This document shows, piece by piece, positions 56,030-64,000 of a stretch of DNA of 64,000 nt. Where the stretch lies: assembly GCF_014831675.1 (NCBI RefSeq), contig NZ_VJXY01000018.1, positions 62,001 to 126,000 of the forward strand. Reading direction: 5' to 3'. The position numbers and the translations under genes were made by a program. The DNA is from Komarekiella delphini-convector SJRDD-AB1. GTDB lineage: Bacteria; Cyanobacteriota; Cyanobacteriia; Cyanobacteriales; Nostocaceae. Positions within the stretch are counted from its first letter, which is position 1, and every line of letters starts with the position of its first letter. Under the pieces are notes generated by a model. It was given only the letters and a program-made list of their open reading frames with translations. It ran no database searches and was not told where the DNA came from.

Positions 56030-56299
56030 ATGACAGAACCAAATCCCAAAAATCACCTGAACTCTGAACAATATGCTCGCCTCAAAGCAGAAATGAAGAC
56101 CCCATATCGAGGATTGCGGCAATTTCTTTATATCGCTTTCGGTGCTTCTGGTTTGCTTGGCGCATTCATATTTTTTTTTCAACTGCTTGCGGGACGGGAT
56201 ATTGACAGTGCTTTACCTAACTTGGCGCTCCAGGTAGGAATAGTTGCCCTAATGGTATTTCTTTGGCGCTGGGAGCAGCAGCGGCAACGACGTCCTTAG
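56030..56299 (+). CDS. DUF3493/Rep27-like small membrane protein
   Basis: 89 residues. A cytosolic N-terminus with LKAEMKTPYRGLRQFLYIAFGASG is followed by two membrane helices at about 34-55 and 65-82. This matches the DUF3493 family, related to plant LPA1/Rep27 (photosystem II assembly or repair). It begins 33 bp from the tRNA, in opposite orientation. Confidence 0.8.
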   Translation: MTEPNPKNHLNSEQYARLKAEMKTPYRGLRQFLYIAFGASGLLGAFIFFFQLLAGRDIDSALPNLALQVGIVALMVFLWRWEQQRQRRP

Positions 56300-56639
56300 A
56301 GATTGGTAGTCCCAAATTCTTTAAAGAAGTAACTTTAGCTATTAATTTTTGAGCATACTTTTCTTGACATATATTCATATCAATTAAGTTTATTGAAATT
56401 TTCATAAAGTTGAAAATGTAAAAATAAAAAAAATATTAGGAAATCTCAAAATGCAAAAATTTCTGGGAAACTAGAAACTGTTCAAACGGGGTCAGCTAAT
56501 ATAAAAACCCTGAACATTAACTCAATAAAATTTAAATGAGGTCAATTATATTAAAGACCTCAAGTTTAATAAAACTCAAAATGTTTAAAGCGCCAGACTA
56601 ACAATTTGTTAGTTTGGCGCTTTAATGCTAACTAAAGGT
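56300..56639. other. AT-rich intergenic stretch with terminator
   Basis: 340 bp between convergent genes. Apart from the terminator hairpin at 56587-56623 nothing was recognised. Confidence 0.5.
56587..56623. terminator. Strong terminator of the beta-helix/SLH gene
   Basis: A 17-bp stem with one G-T mismatch (AAAGCGCCAGACTAACA / TGTTAGTTTGGCGCTTT) and a 3-base loop lies 17 bp past the stop codon of the minus-strand gene and has A and T flanks. Confidence 0.8.
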
Positions 56640-58331
56640 TTACTGAACTGTTACCAAATAGGATGAAGGAATTGGTTGGGCACGTCCTGCACTAACGAGT
56701 GCTTGGTAAACAAAGGCTGCAACTTCTGCTCTGGTTGCCTCACGATTAGGATTGAGTTGTTTAGCTGTGGGATAGTTGATTACTAATTGCCGTGCAGTTG
56801 CGGCGGCAACTGGAGCGATCGCATAATTAGGAATCTGGGAAGCATCGGTGTAAAAGGAAAGGACATTCTGATTATTGGCAGTTAAGCCCAAACCATTAGC
56901 TAAAGAAACTAACGCCTGCACTCTAGGAATTTGCTGTTGGGGTTTAAAATTCCCATCGGGATAGCCAGAGACAAATTGACTCTGGTAAGCAGATTTGATG
57001 GCAGCGTAAGCCCAAAAGTTGTTTTTTACATCCTTAAACTCAATGCCTGCGCGTTTTGCAGGTGGTTTCAGGGCTTTAGTGATAATAGTGGCGAATTGGG
57101 CGCGAGTCACAGGCTCGTTGGGTTTAAAGCTCCCATCAGGAAAGCCAGCAATAATATTTTGGGAGGCTAAGGCTTCGATGTAGGGTTTGGCCCAATAAGT
57201 TGCTGTCACATCCTTAAAGGCAACAGGCCCTCCTGGTGGTTGGTCAACAGCAGCGGCAACAAATTCCACTGACCCTAAAATCCGTTTCTGATCAATATCG
57301 TTGCCAATAGCGAGAATCTGATTAGTTTTGGTGGCGTTGTTCAGGTCATAACGAGTGTTATTGCGGATGAGATTGCCACCAGGATTTTCGTTAGTGCCAA
57401 GATCGGGTAGAGCATTGACAGTTGCTACGACGCCATCCCGCTTATTGTTCTGAATAACATTCTTACGTAGTATGGGCTTGGCTGACTCTGAGATAAAAAG
57501 ACCGTCTTGGTTTTGGACAATTTGGTTTTCCACAACCAAAGGTGTGGAAGTACCACCGATCGCCAAACCAAAACCCGTATCCTGAAATACGTTATTCCGA
57601 ATCTCTCCTTGGGCAGATCTAGCGATAGAAACCCCGTTACCTTTGTTTTGCACAAAGAGATTGTTTTCAATTTTGGGATTACCTGTACCCGTAACAAAAA
57701 CACCCTCTCTTACACTGTTAGTAAAAGTACTATTTTTGATAATGGGATTAGTTGATTCTACCCACACACCTGTACCCCGCTGATTTGGGTTGGTGACACT
57801 CACGCCTGTGATCGTAGTATCTTGCTCGGCAAGAATTGTAATATCCTGTCTGGCAAAGGTGCGACTAGTGTAGAAACCTCCACCTGTAATCAATATTGCC
57901 TGACCTTTAGTCGATTCATCACCCCGCAGCGTTACCCCTGGTTTAAGCAAGACTGGAAAAGTTTCTCCACTTTCCTGGTTATAGTTCCCAGCAGCCAGTT
58001 GAATGGTTGTACCTGGTTGGGCTTGACTTAGGGCGAAGGTGATGGTTTTGTAGGGTGCTGCTGCCGTTGCACCTGCACCAGTAGTATCTGCACCAGTTGC
58101 AGAGTTAACGTAAATAACTGTTGCACTTGCAGGAACTTGCGCTGTGAGAGTAGGGGCAATAGCTGCTTGGTGAGTAGCACCAGCATTTACCTCACTAGGT
58201 AGTAGCATTGAGCCACTAGAAACAACTAATAAAGCCGTTAGTCCAGCTCCCACACGTAAAGTAGATTTGAGGTGATTGCTAGAAAGAAGGCGATTTTTCG
58301 CTGGAGAAATGTGAAAACTCCGATATTTCAT
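56640..58331 (-). CDS. Surface protein: DUF1565 beta-helix plus three SLH domains
   Basis: 563 residues. Signal peptide at about 1-50. Residues of about 70-330 form a right-handed parallel beta-helix of the DUF1565/pectate-lyase type (ATVIYVNSATGADTTGAG at its start, then repeated turns such as NPIIKNSTFTNSVREGVFVT). Three SLH units follow (about 370-545): AFKDVTATYWAKPYIEAL, FKDVKNNFWAYAAIKSAY and a third weaker one. SLH units attach it to the wall or outer membrane. It may bind or modify polysaccharide; activity is not shown. Confidence 0.9.
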   Translation of the reverse strand: MKYRSFHISPAKNRLLSSNHLKSTLRVGAGLTALLVVSSGSMLLPSEVNAGATHQAAIAPTLTAQVPASATVIYVNSATGADTTGAGATAAAPYKTITFALSQAQPGTTIQLAAGNYNQESGETFPVLLKPGVTLRGDESTKGQAILITGGGFYTSRTFARQDITILAEQDTTITGVSVTNPNQRGTGVWVESTNPIIKNSTFTNSVREGVFVTGTGNPKIENNLFVQNKGNGVSIARSAQGEIRNNVFQDTGFGLAIGGTSTPLVVENQIVQNQDGLFISESAKPILRKNVIQNNKRDGVVATVNALPDLGTNENPGGNLIRNNTRYDLNNATKTNQILAIGNDIDQKRILGSVEFVAAAVDQPPGGPVAFKDVTATYWAKPYIEALASQNIIAGFPDGSFKPNEPVTRAQFATIITKALKPPAKRAGIEFKDVKNNFWAYAAIKSAYQSQFVSGYPDGNFKPQQQIPRVQALVSLANGLGLTANNQNVLSFYTDASQIPNYAIAPVAAATARQLVINYPTAKQLNPNREATRAEVAAFVYQALVSAGRAQPIPSSYLVTVQ

Positions 58332-58583
58332 TTTTAAGGTCTGTAATGTGCTGAATTAAAGTACGTTGAACAAGGTTGAAGGTAGCAGCCATGTAGCTGT
58401 AAAACCCATGCAAAACTATACCGGATGATTAGCACTAATTCAGCTAAATTCCTTAGATAGATCACAGAACTTATACTGTTGATTTCTAAAAATTACCCGC
58501 GAGTGGATACCTAGAGCCAGATGCCACAACTAATTGTCCTGGAATACCATCCAGGAAAAGAAGCCTTTTGGAAATCAAAGGAA

Positions 58584-59120
58584 ATGCGTTGTCAATTTTT
58601 AGCGCTACGTCGAATCTTAGTTTTAGTCTTTACCGCCTGTCTTTTAACCTTCACCGCTCCTGGCTTCGCTGCTGAACGAGTGGTGCTCAAGTACGGGGTC
58701 TTCCGTGAATCACTTTCAGTAGAGGAGCTATCCACTTTTGCCCAAACAGGTGAACTTTCACGTTCATTAAGAGTTAATTTAGCTTTAGCGCGACAAAATC
58801 CCAGAGCAATTCGTCAGTATTTAACTCAACCAGTGAAGGTAAACCCCGTGTTTTTGGATAGAGTACTCAATAGCCCGGTTGGTAACGTTATTTTGGATCA
58901 AATTAGTGAAGTTATTCATACACCTTCTCGCAGAGCAGACCGACAGGCTATACGTGCTGCTTTAGTTGTTTCTGCAAGTCAAGATGGGCAAGTGTCGTTA
59001 ATCGAAATTATTGAAAATTATCCCACAACAGAAGTAGAAGTTGATGGCGATCGCTTGGAGAGTGCCTATCGTCAACTTCGTCGCTTGCAAACAAGCTTAG
59101 AAAATTTATTTGGTATTTAG
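58584..59120 (+). CDS. Secreted DUF1400-like protein
   Basis: 178 residues from the ATG at 58584, giving a normal signal peptide (MRCQFLALRRILVLVFTA) that ends near TAPGFA. The mature part (VVLKYGVFRESLSVEELSTFAQTG onwards) matches the DUF1400 domain, which in many cyanobacteria precedes an alpha/beta hydrolase. No hydrolase part is present, so this is the domain alone. An upstream ATG at 58521 is a less likely start. The stop overlaps the end of the opposing gene by 4 bases. Confidence 0.8.
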   Translation: MRCQFLALRRILVLVFTACLLTFTAPGFAAERVVLKYGVFRESLSVEELSTFAQTGELSRSLRVNLALARQNPRAIRQYLTQPVKVNPVFLDRVLNSPVGNVILDQISEVIHTPSRRADRQAIRAALVVSASQDGQVSLIEIIENYPTTEVEVDGDRLESAYRQLRRLQTSLENLFGI

Positions 59121-59314
59121 TAAGCTAAAGTCTCTAAAGTTTCTCTTAAATACCGCTGTACCTGCTGTTCTAGGCGAAGCCCTTGTAATTGAACATCGCG
59201 TTCTAGCTGCCAGCGTTGAAAGCCGGAGCTTGCAGAGATTGCGTATTTGAGGCTATACCAAATTTCAGTATCAGGAGAAATTTGGCGATCGCTAAAAGCT
59301 GGAATTTGAGCCAT
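59117..59314 (-). CDS. Small conserved protein
   Basis: 65 residues with no signal peptide or membrane segment. Trp and Gln are frequent (FQRWQLERDVQLQGLRLEQQ). It follows the membrane protein at 59321 with a 6-base gap, so the two form a transcript. Function is unknown. Confidence 0.65.
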   Translation of the reverse strand: MAQIPAFSDRQISPDTEIWYSLKYAISASSGFQRWQLERDVQLQGLRLEQQVQRYLRETLETLAY

Positions 59315-59320
59315 AGTTCC

Positions 59321-59932
59321 TCATTCCTCAGTTTTAACTTCCAGATTCAAATGGGGCAAGATTCGATTAACTCGTACCCCTAAAATTGTGAAATCCTGCT
59401 TAATCTTTTCTAAAGATAATGCTTCTGCGGCTGCAAAATCTGTGTCATTAGTCACTAAAATTCGTGCGACACTCACAGGAATTTGTAAAAATAGATTACT
59501 TGCTAAAAAGGCTAAAGCAGCAAGCAGTAACCCCAGACTACGCCATTGTGGTAAAAATTTAGCTACATTGGCTACCATTGGGGCAACTTGATAGAGATGC
59601 CACAGCACCCATACTAATAATACTGCTGCTAGCAGCGATAGCATCCGATTTAACTTTGTATTAATTAAACAGAGAATTTTTCGCTGCCGCTCTGTCAGAT
59701 TTTCTGGTTTTAAGGCTATTCCCAAAATCGCAAATATATAAAAAGGGCGGCGCAGCTGCATCCACAGCAGAGGAACAATACCAATGGTGGCCACTAGGAA
59801 CAGTTCCATCCACATTGGCAACATTGGCTCACCCATAGACAGGAACAATAAGCACAATACCAAAAAAATAGGCAACGTTGCCAATCCAGCAATGTGAATC
59901 CATAAGATAGGTTCAGAGCGAAATGAGGGCAT
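59321..59932 (-). CDS. Conserved cyanobacterial membrane protein (low-complexity-tail family)
   Basis: 203 residues with four membrane helices. Begins MPSFRSEPILWIHIAGLATL, which matches my memory of a cyanobacterial family named for a low-complexity tail; the tail is short here (VKTEE). It has no known function. The following small gene at 59117 is in the same transcript. Confidence 0.75.
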   Translation of the reverse strand: MPSFRSEPILWIHIAGLATLPIFLVLCLLFLSMGEPMLPMWMELFLVATIGIVPLLWMQLRRPFYIFAILGIALKPENLTERQRKILCLINTKLNRMLSLLAAVLLVWVLWHLYQVAPMVANVAKFLPQWRSLGLLLAALAFLASNLFLQIPVSVARILVTNDTDFAAAEALSLEKIKQDFTILGVRVNRILPHLNLEVKTEE

Positions 59933-60084
59933 ATATCAAGTTATCAGTCTTGAATTCTGAATAACTAAAGTTCAGATGTCTGAGTACTAAGTGTTGATTT
60001 TCAAGTTTTGAATTTTGAGTTTTGAACTAAAAACTGTTTTCAACTCAACACTCTTAACTTTTACTCAGCACTTTGCGAGAAGTT

Positions 60085-60107
60085 GGAGCGGAGGCTTCCT
60101 CCGCTCC
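60085..60107 (-). terminator. Hairpin after infB
   Basis: GGAGCGGAGG / CCTCCGCTCC, a 10-bp GC-rich stem with a 3-base loop, lies about 25 bp past the infB stop. The stem can be extended by AAGTT/AACTT with a bulge. The T run is weak. Confidence 0.55.
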
Positions 60108-60133
60108 AAACTTCGGTAACTCATTGCACAACA

Positions 60134-63100
60134 CTATTTCGTCAATGTGAGAGTACGGCGCTTAGTCACCATCTGGTAGGCTTCGATGATGTCACCTTCA
60201 ATCCAATCATTGAATTTATCAATGCCGACTCCGCATTCATAACCGGCGTTGACCTCACGGGAATCCTCTTTCATCCGTTTTAAGGAATCTAGGACGCCTT
60301 CATAGATCACTTTATTGCCACGACGCACCCGCACTTTGCAGTTGCGAATCAATTTGCCAGATTGAACATAGCAACCAGCAACCGCACCACGACCAACTGG
60401 GAAGACGGCACGTACTTCGGTTTGACCCAAAGGTTCTTCCACCAACTCTGGTTCCAAAAGGCCTTCCAAGGCATCTTGAATATCTTCCAAGAGTTTGTAG
60501 ATAATATTGTATTCCCGGACATCTACACCAGCCTCATCTGCGGCTTGTCTTGCTCCACTAGCGAAGGTGGTGTTAAAGCCAATAATCACAGCGTTACTGG
60601 CAGCTGCTAAGTCGATATCTGTCTCGGTGATTTCTCCAGCAGTAGCCAATAACATGCGGATTTGGACTTCGTTTTGCGGGATTTGTTTGAGCGCTCCCAC
60701 AATCGCTTCCACGGAACCTTGTACGTCTCCCTTCAAGATTAAGTTGAGTTCTTTCAACTCGCCTTCTTGTGCTTGAGCTGAGAGGGTTGTGAGGGTGACA
60801 CGTCCCTGCAACAGGCGGGATTGGCGTTGTTTGTCGGCTCTGTCGGCTGCGAGTGCTCTAGCTTCTTTTTCGTTCTCGAAGACTTCAAACTCGTCACCTG
60901 CCGCTGGTACTTCACTTAAGCCTAATACCTCAACTGCAAAGGAGGGAGAAGCAACATCAACTCTTGCACCTCTGTCATTGACCATTGCTCGCACCTTACC
61001 AAAGGCAGAGCCAGCTACCAGCATATCTCCCACGTGTAGGGTACCATTCTGAATCAGTAGGGTAGCAACTGCTCCCTTAGCTTTATCCAGATGGGCTTCA
61101 ATTACCGTTCCTTTAGCGGAGCGGTCTGGGTTCGCATTGAGTTCTTCTACCTCTGCTACGAGCAGAATCATCTCTAAAAGCGTATCTAGGTTTTCGCCTC
61201 GGATAGCACTCACAGGAACCATAATTGTCTCACCGCCCCAATCTTCTGCGGTCAGTCCATACTGGGTGAGTTCTTGTTTCACCCGCTCTGGCTGCGCCCC
61301 TTCTTTATCGATTTTGTTGATTGCGACGATAATTGGTACTCCGGCAGCTTGAGCGTGGCTAACTGCTTCAACGGTTTGAGGGCGAACGCCATCATCAGCA
61401 GCCACTACCAAAACGGCAATGTCTGTTACCCGCGTTCCTCGCGCCCGCATAGCTGTAAAAGCTTCGTGACCGGGGGTATCCAGGAAGACAACCTGCTGCA
61501 TTTTGCCTTCATGTTCCACATCTACATGATATGCACCAATGTGTTGGGTAATACCACCTGCTTCGCCAGCAGCCACTTTGGTTTTACGAATCGAGTCGAG
61601 TAGAGTTGTTTTACCGTGGTCTACGTGACCCATTATTGTCACTACTGGCGGACGACGGTGGAGATAATCCAAGTCTTCCGCACTGAGCATTTCTGTGATT
61701 TTCCGGGCTTCTGCTTCCGGTTCAGCAGTTTCGACTTCTATTTCTAGTTCTTTTCCTACCAGAGTAATTGTGGGAATATCCAGATTTTGGGTGATACTCA
61801 CCGCCATGCCTTTGAGGAACAGGATTTTCACAATCTCTGTATCGGCAACGGCCATAACGTCAGCCAATTCTTGTACTGTCAGCGGGCCTGTCACTACAAC
61901 TTTTTCTGGACGCTCACGCTTAATTTCGGTTTCTTGACGACGGTTTTGGTCGCGGTTGTAACTAGACTTTCTACTACCTCTGGCAGTTGGAGTGCTCACA
62001 ACCGCTGCGGCAATTGGCTGCGCTGGTCGGGCAGCCTTGGGTTTGGGAGGACGGGCGATGGAAAGGCTGACTTGGACTGTGGCTGGTATTTCTAGACCAT
62101 CTTCGTCCAGTAAATCTTCTTCTTCAAATTCATCATCAAGTATCGGCTTGATCCGCTTGCCTTTGACGCCGGCCTTTGCCTTTTCTTTGACTTCGTCAAT
62201 GATTTCTTCTTCTACCCATTTTTTCCCACCTTTAGTGGGACGGGGTGGAGTTGGGCGTTTCAAATCGAGGAGATCGGGTGCAACTGGCTCATCACCCAAT
62301 CCTTCAGATTTCGCTGCTACTCCTGACATCTGTCTGGGCGGGGTAGCTATGGGCATTGCTGCTACAGCTTCACCAGGACGTGCTGGTCTGGGTCTTTGCC
62401 CTTCTCCTATTGGTGCTGGTGCAGATGGTCTATTACCTCTATGTTCTGGTTTTACAGGCGGCGGAGTGGGACGGGCCTGTCTTTGCGGTGCAGTTTGTGG
62501 GGTCTGGTCAGTTGTGAGCTTAGCGACTTTTGGCTTGACTTGATCCCGATCATCTTCGACTCGCCGTGGGCGATCGCGTTTGAGTACAGGTTTGTCTGCC
62601 TGAGATTGCGGTTCATCTGCTTGCGCTTCTTCCGTCAATGGTCTTGACGGTGGGGCAACCAGTTGCGGTTTTTGAGGTTTTTCCGGTTTGGGTCTGGGTG
62701 GAACCGTTTTTTCCGGTTTTTCCGCTGCTATTTTTTCCGGTGTCTGATCTGTATTGGGATTGGGCTTTTGATCCGCGTCTGTGACAGTATGTTGCTGTGC
62801 GGTTTCAGGATGATTCCGGGTTACAGGTCGAATTGGTGCCGTCGGCTGCATGGGTGAGACAGGTGTAGCGAAGGACCGTGGAGGAGAAGGAGGATTAGCT
62901 TCAGACAAGGCAGCTTGGGTATTGGTAGCGACTGACGCCTCTGGGGCGTTGGAGGTAGGATTTCTCAATATTTTGGGTTTACGAATTTCCAAAATTTGTT
63001 GTTTGTGAGGTGGAGCAGGTCGGTTACGTCCGCCATTTTGTGGCGAATTGGGTTTATGAGTGGTTATACCTAATTCTTTTTTAGGGGTTCCATTTGTAGC

Positions 63101-63268
63101 CGCGAGTTTTTCCGCAGCCGAACGGATACGTTCTGCCTCCGATTCTGAAATCGTGCTGCTATGGCTTTTGACCGCAATGTTGAGCTGGTCGCAAATTGCT
63201 AATAGCTCTTTGTTATCCAAATTCAATTCCTTTGATAATTCGTAGATTCTAACTTTGCCGTTGTTCAT
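60134..63268 (-). CDS. infB: Translation initiation factor IF-2
   Basis: 1044 residues, the large form found in cyanobacteria. An IF2-N domain (about 1-55, [20 protein letters not shown]) is followed by a very long Pro/Arg/Lys-rich linker (about 60-420), a second IF2-N ([20 protein letters not shown]), then the G domain with G1 GHVDHGKT near 544, G3 DTPGHEAF and G4 NKID, and the C1-C2 domains that bind fMet-tRNA. The ATG start follows 430 bp of mostly non-coding sequence after ylxR. It is the usual cyanobacterial order nusA-ylxR-infB. Confidence 0.97.
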   Translation of the reverse strand: MNNGKVRIYELSKELNLDNKELLAICDQLNIAVKSHSSTISESEAERIRSAAEKLAATNGTPKKELGITTHKPNSPQNGGRNRPAPPHKQQILEIRKPKILRNPTSNAPEASVATNTQAALSEANPPSPPRSFATPVSPMQPTAPIRPVTRNHPETAQQHTVTDADQKPNPNTDQTPEKIAAEKPEKTVPPRPKPEKPQKPQLVAPPSRPLTEEAQADEPQSQADKPVLKRDRPRRVEDDRDQVKPKVAKLTTDQTPQTAPQRQARPTPPPVKPEHRGNRPSAPAPIGEGQRPRPARPGEAVAAMPIATPPRQMSGVAAKSEGLGDEPVAPDLLDLKRPTPPRPTKGGKKWVEEEIIDEVKEKAKAGVKGKRIKPILDDEFEEEDLLDEDGLEIPATVQVSLSIARPPKPKAARPAQPIAAAVVSTPTARGSRKSSYNRDQNRRQETEIKRERPEKVVVTGPLTVQELADVMAVADTEIVKILFLKGMAVSITQNLDIPTITLVGKELEIEVETAEPEAEARKITEMLSAEDLDYLHRRPPVVTIMGHVDHGKTTLLDSIRKTKVAAGEAGGITQHIGAYHVDVEHEGKMQQVVFLDTPGHEAFTAMRARGTRVTDIAVLVVAADDGVRPQTVEAVSHAQAAGVPIIVAINKIDKEGAQPERVKQELTQYGLTAEDWGGETIMVPVSAIRGENLDTLLEMILLVAEVEELNANPDRSAKGTVIEAHLDKAKGAVATLLIQNGTLHVGDMLVAGSAFGKVRAMVNDRGARVDVASPSFAVEVLGLSEVPAAGDEFEVFENEKEARALAADRADKQRQSRLLQGRVTLTTLSAQAQEGELKELNLILKGDVQGSVEAIVGALKQIPQNEVQIRMLLATAGEITETDIDLAAASNAVIIGFNTTFASGARQAADEAGVDVREYNIIYKLLEDIQDALEGLLEPELVEEPLGQTEVRAVFPVGRGAVAGCYVQSGKLIRNCKVRVRRGNKVIYEGVLDSLKRMKEDSREVNAGYECGVGIDKFNDWIEGDIIEAYQMVTKRRTLTLTK

Positions 63269-63702
63269 CCACTCTTCCCCTTTAATTTACAGTTTTAGCG
63301 GATGGTTGCCTGGTTTGCGACATCTCCATCCTTTGATTACTGTTTTTTGGTTGCCCTTGGTGATTTTGTCGGTGCCTCCAATCAGGAAAGAGAGATGTTT
63401 CGATTTAACGCTGGCGTCCCCACCAGGAAAGACGGTTGACGCCGAATTGCGCCTGAGCGCTACCAGGTTGCCATTTTGTAGTTTCTTGTTTTGCTGATTC
63501 TGAGTCTTCCACAACACAATTGAGTAAATCTTGTTGGGAGTATTGCTTTGCCCCTCTTTGTTATTGGAGAGCTACTTGCCTACTACACCCATTTACTATT
63601 TTGGCACTAACCCTACCAATCGCAGAGGGTGTGATCAAAGCACGATTAGTTCGGCTTTCGGCACAATTCCTCTTTTGGATTACCGCCACAAAGTTGTTCC
63701 AA
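63269..63702. other. Spacer between ylxR and infB
   Basis: 434 bp. A 76-codon GTG-start minus-strand ORF (63287-63517) is present, but its composition does not look like a protein I know and I do not call it. The spacer probably has RNA leader or processing roles. Confidence 0.4.
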
Positions 63703-63972
63703 CTAAGTTTTATTTTGGCTATTGCTTTGGGCTAGACGCTGCCACATTGTTTGATACAGTGCTTCTGGCACTGATGCATGTAGCGATCGCCCTAGTCGAT
63801 TTTTTTTTTGAGCAGCTTGTAAGCAGCTCACTTGCGGACAAATATAGGCAGAACGCCCCATGCCCATATCTAATTGTACCTTCCCCGACGGAAAGACGCG
63901 GACAATCCGCCAAAACTCTTCTTTTAAGCCTACTTTGCGGCAACTAGTACAGCGCCGATAATTTGGTTTCAT
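63703..63972 (-). CDS. ylxR: YlxR/DUF448 family RNA-binding protein
   Basis: 89 residues. It starts at the ATG of MKPNYRRCTSCRKVGLKEEFWRIVR and has GRSAYICPQVSCLQAAQKKNRLGRSL, the conserved DUF448 pattern with the Gly-Arg-Gly/Ser-Ala-Tyr core. These proteins are found next to nusA and infB and bind RNA or nucleoid. nusA should lie just beyond the window end. Confidence 0.92.
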   Translation of the reverse strand: MKPNYRRCTSCRKVGLKEEFWRIVRVFPSGKVQLDMGMGRSAYICPQVSCLQAAQKKNRLGRSLHASVPEALYQTMWQRLAQSNSQNKT

Positions 63973-64000
63973 CGGTTTTCTGCAACCTTATGTCAGCAGT

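Noticed and set aside
62663-62857. Phe/Arg-rich ORFs antisense to infB
   Set aside because: They are shadows of the Pro/Arg/Lys-rich linker of IF-2 read on the opposite strand.
63287-63517. 76-codon minus-strand ORF between ylxR and infB
   Set aside because: GTG start, basic low-information sequence and no recognised motif; likely chance ORF in the spacer.

Overview
The window comes from a filamentous, Nostoc-like cyanobacterium. Evidence: frequent HIP1-type GCGATCGC octamers, moderate-to-low GC with AT-rich intergenic DNA, the circadian-output kinase SasA, and many small proteins of cyanobacterial families (DUF1815-, DUF2839-, DUF2854-, DUF3493/Rep27-, CRR7- and DUF1400-like). No CRISPR array, rRNA operon, intact transposase or prophage was seen. 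The only RNA gene found is one tRNA-Thr(CGT). All family names come from reading the sequences; no database search was possible.

Layout. 0-6 kb: a DUF1815-like protein, a secreted TPR-CHAT peptidase-like protein with a decayed second CHAT C-terminus beside it, a hotdog thioesterase and dxr. 6-17 kb: a membrane glycosyltransferase cluster (two PIG-V-like proteins, a tandem DUF2079 pair, one GT39-like protein and one polyprenyl-phosphate GT2), then a NodB-type polysaccharide deacetylase. 17-29 kb: mostly housekeeping and conserved genes (DUF2839, a DinG-like protein with an altered nucleotide-binding site, an M48 protease, Uma2, LysS with a C-terminal KTSC-like domain, a membrane-anchored VOC protein, TPR, DUF2267 and an orphan histidine kinase). 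29.7-41.3 kb: the most unusual region. It holds a 972-aa predicted outer-membrane protein, four related small secreted proteins in an opposing tandem array with conserved flanking hairpins, then an OGT/SPINDLY-type TPR glycosyltransferase with a GT2-methyltransferase fusion. 41.6-50 kb: ppk1, a stand-alone receiver, DUF2854, a 536-bp MITE-like element, a CRR7-like protein, a REC-GGDEF cyclase and sasA. 50.9-64 kb: an AT-rich GT4, an SLH lipoprotein, an M42 peptidase, a small-gene island next to tRNA-Thr, a beta-helix/SLH surface protein, a DUF1400-like protein, infB and ylxR. The window ends just before the expected nusA.

How the genes may work together. The polyprenyl-phosphate glycosyltransferase near 14 kb could make lipid-linked sugars for the GT-C-type enzymes encoded beside it, giving cell-surface polysaccharide or glycoprotein. 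The 29.7-41.3 kb region reads as a candidate surface system: a predicted outer-membrane barrel, a family of small exported Ser/Thr-rich proteins, and a glycosylation pair. Its small genes share an inverted repeat about 55-70 bp upstream of each start, and two of them share a double hairpin downstream. That layout is seen in the sequence; the function is inferred.
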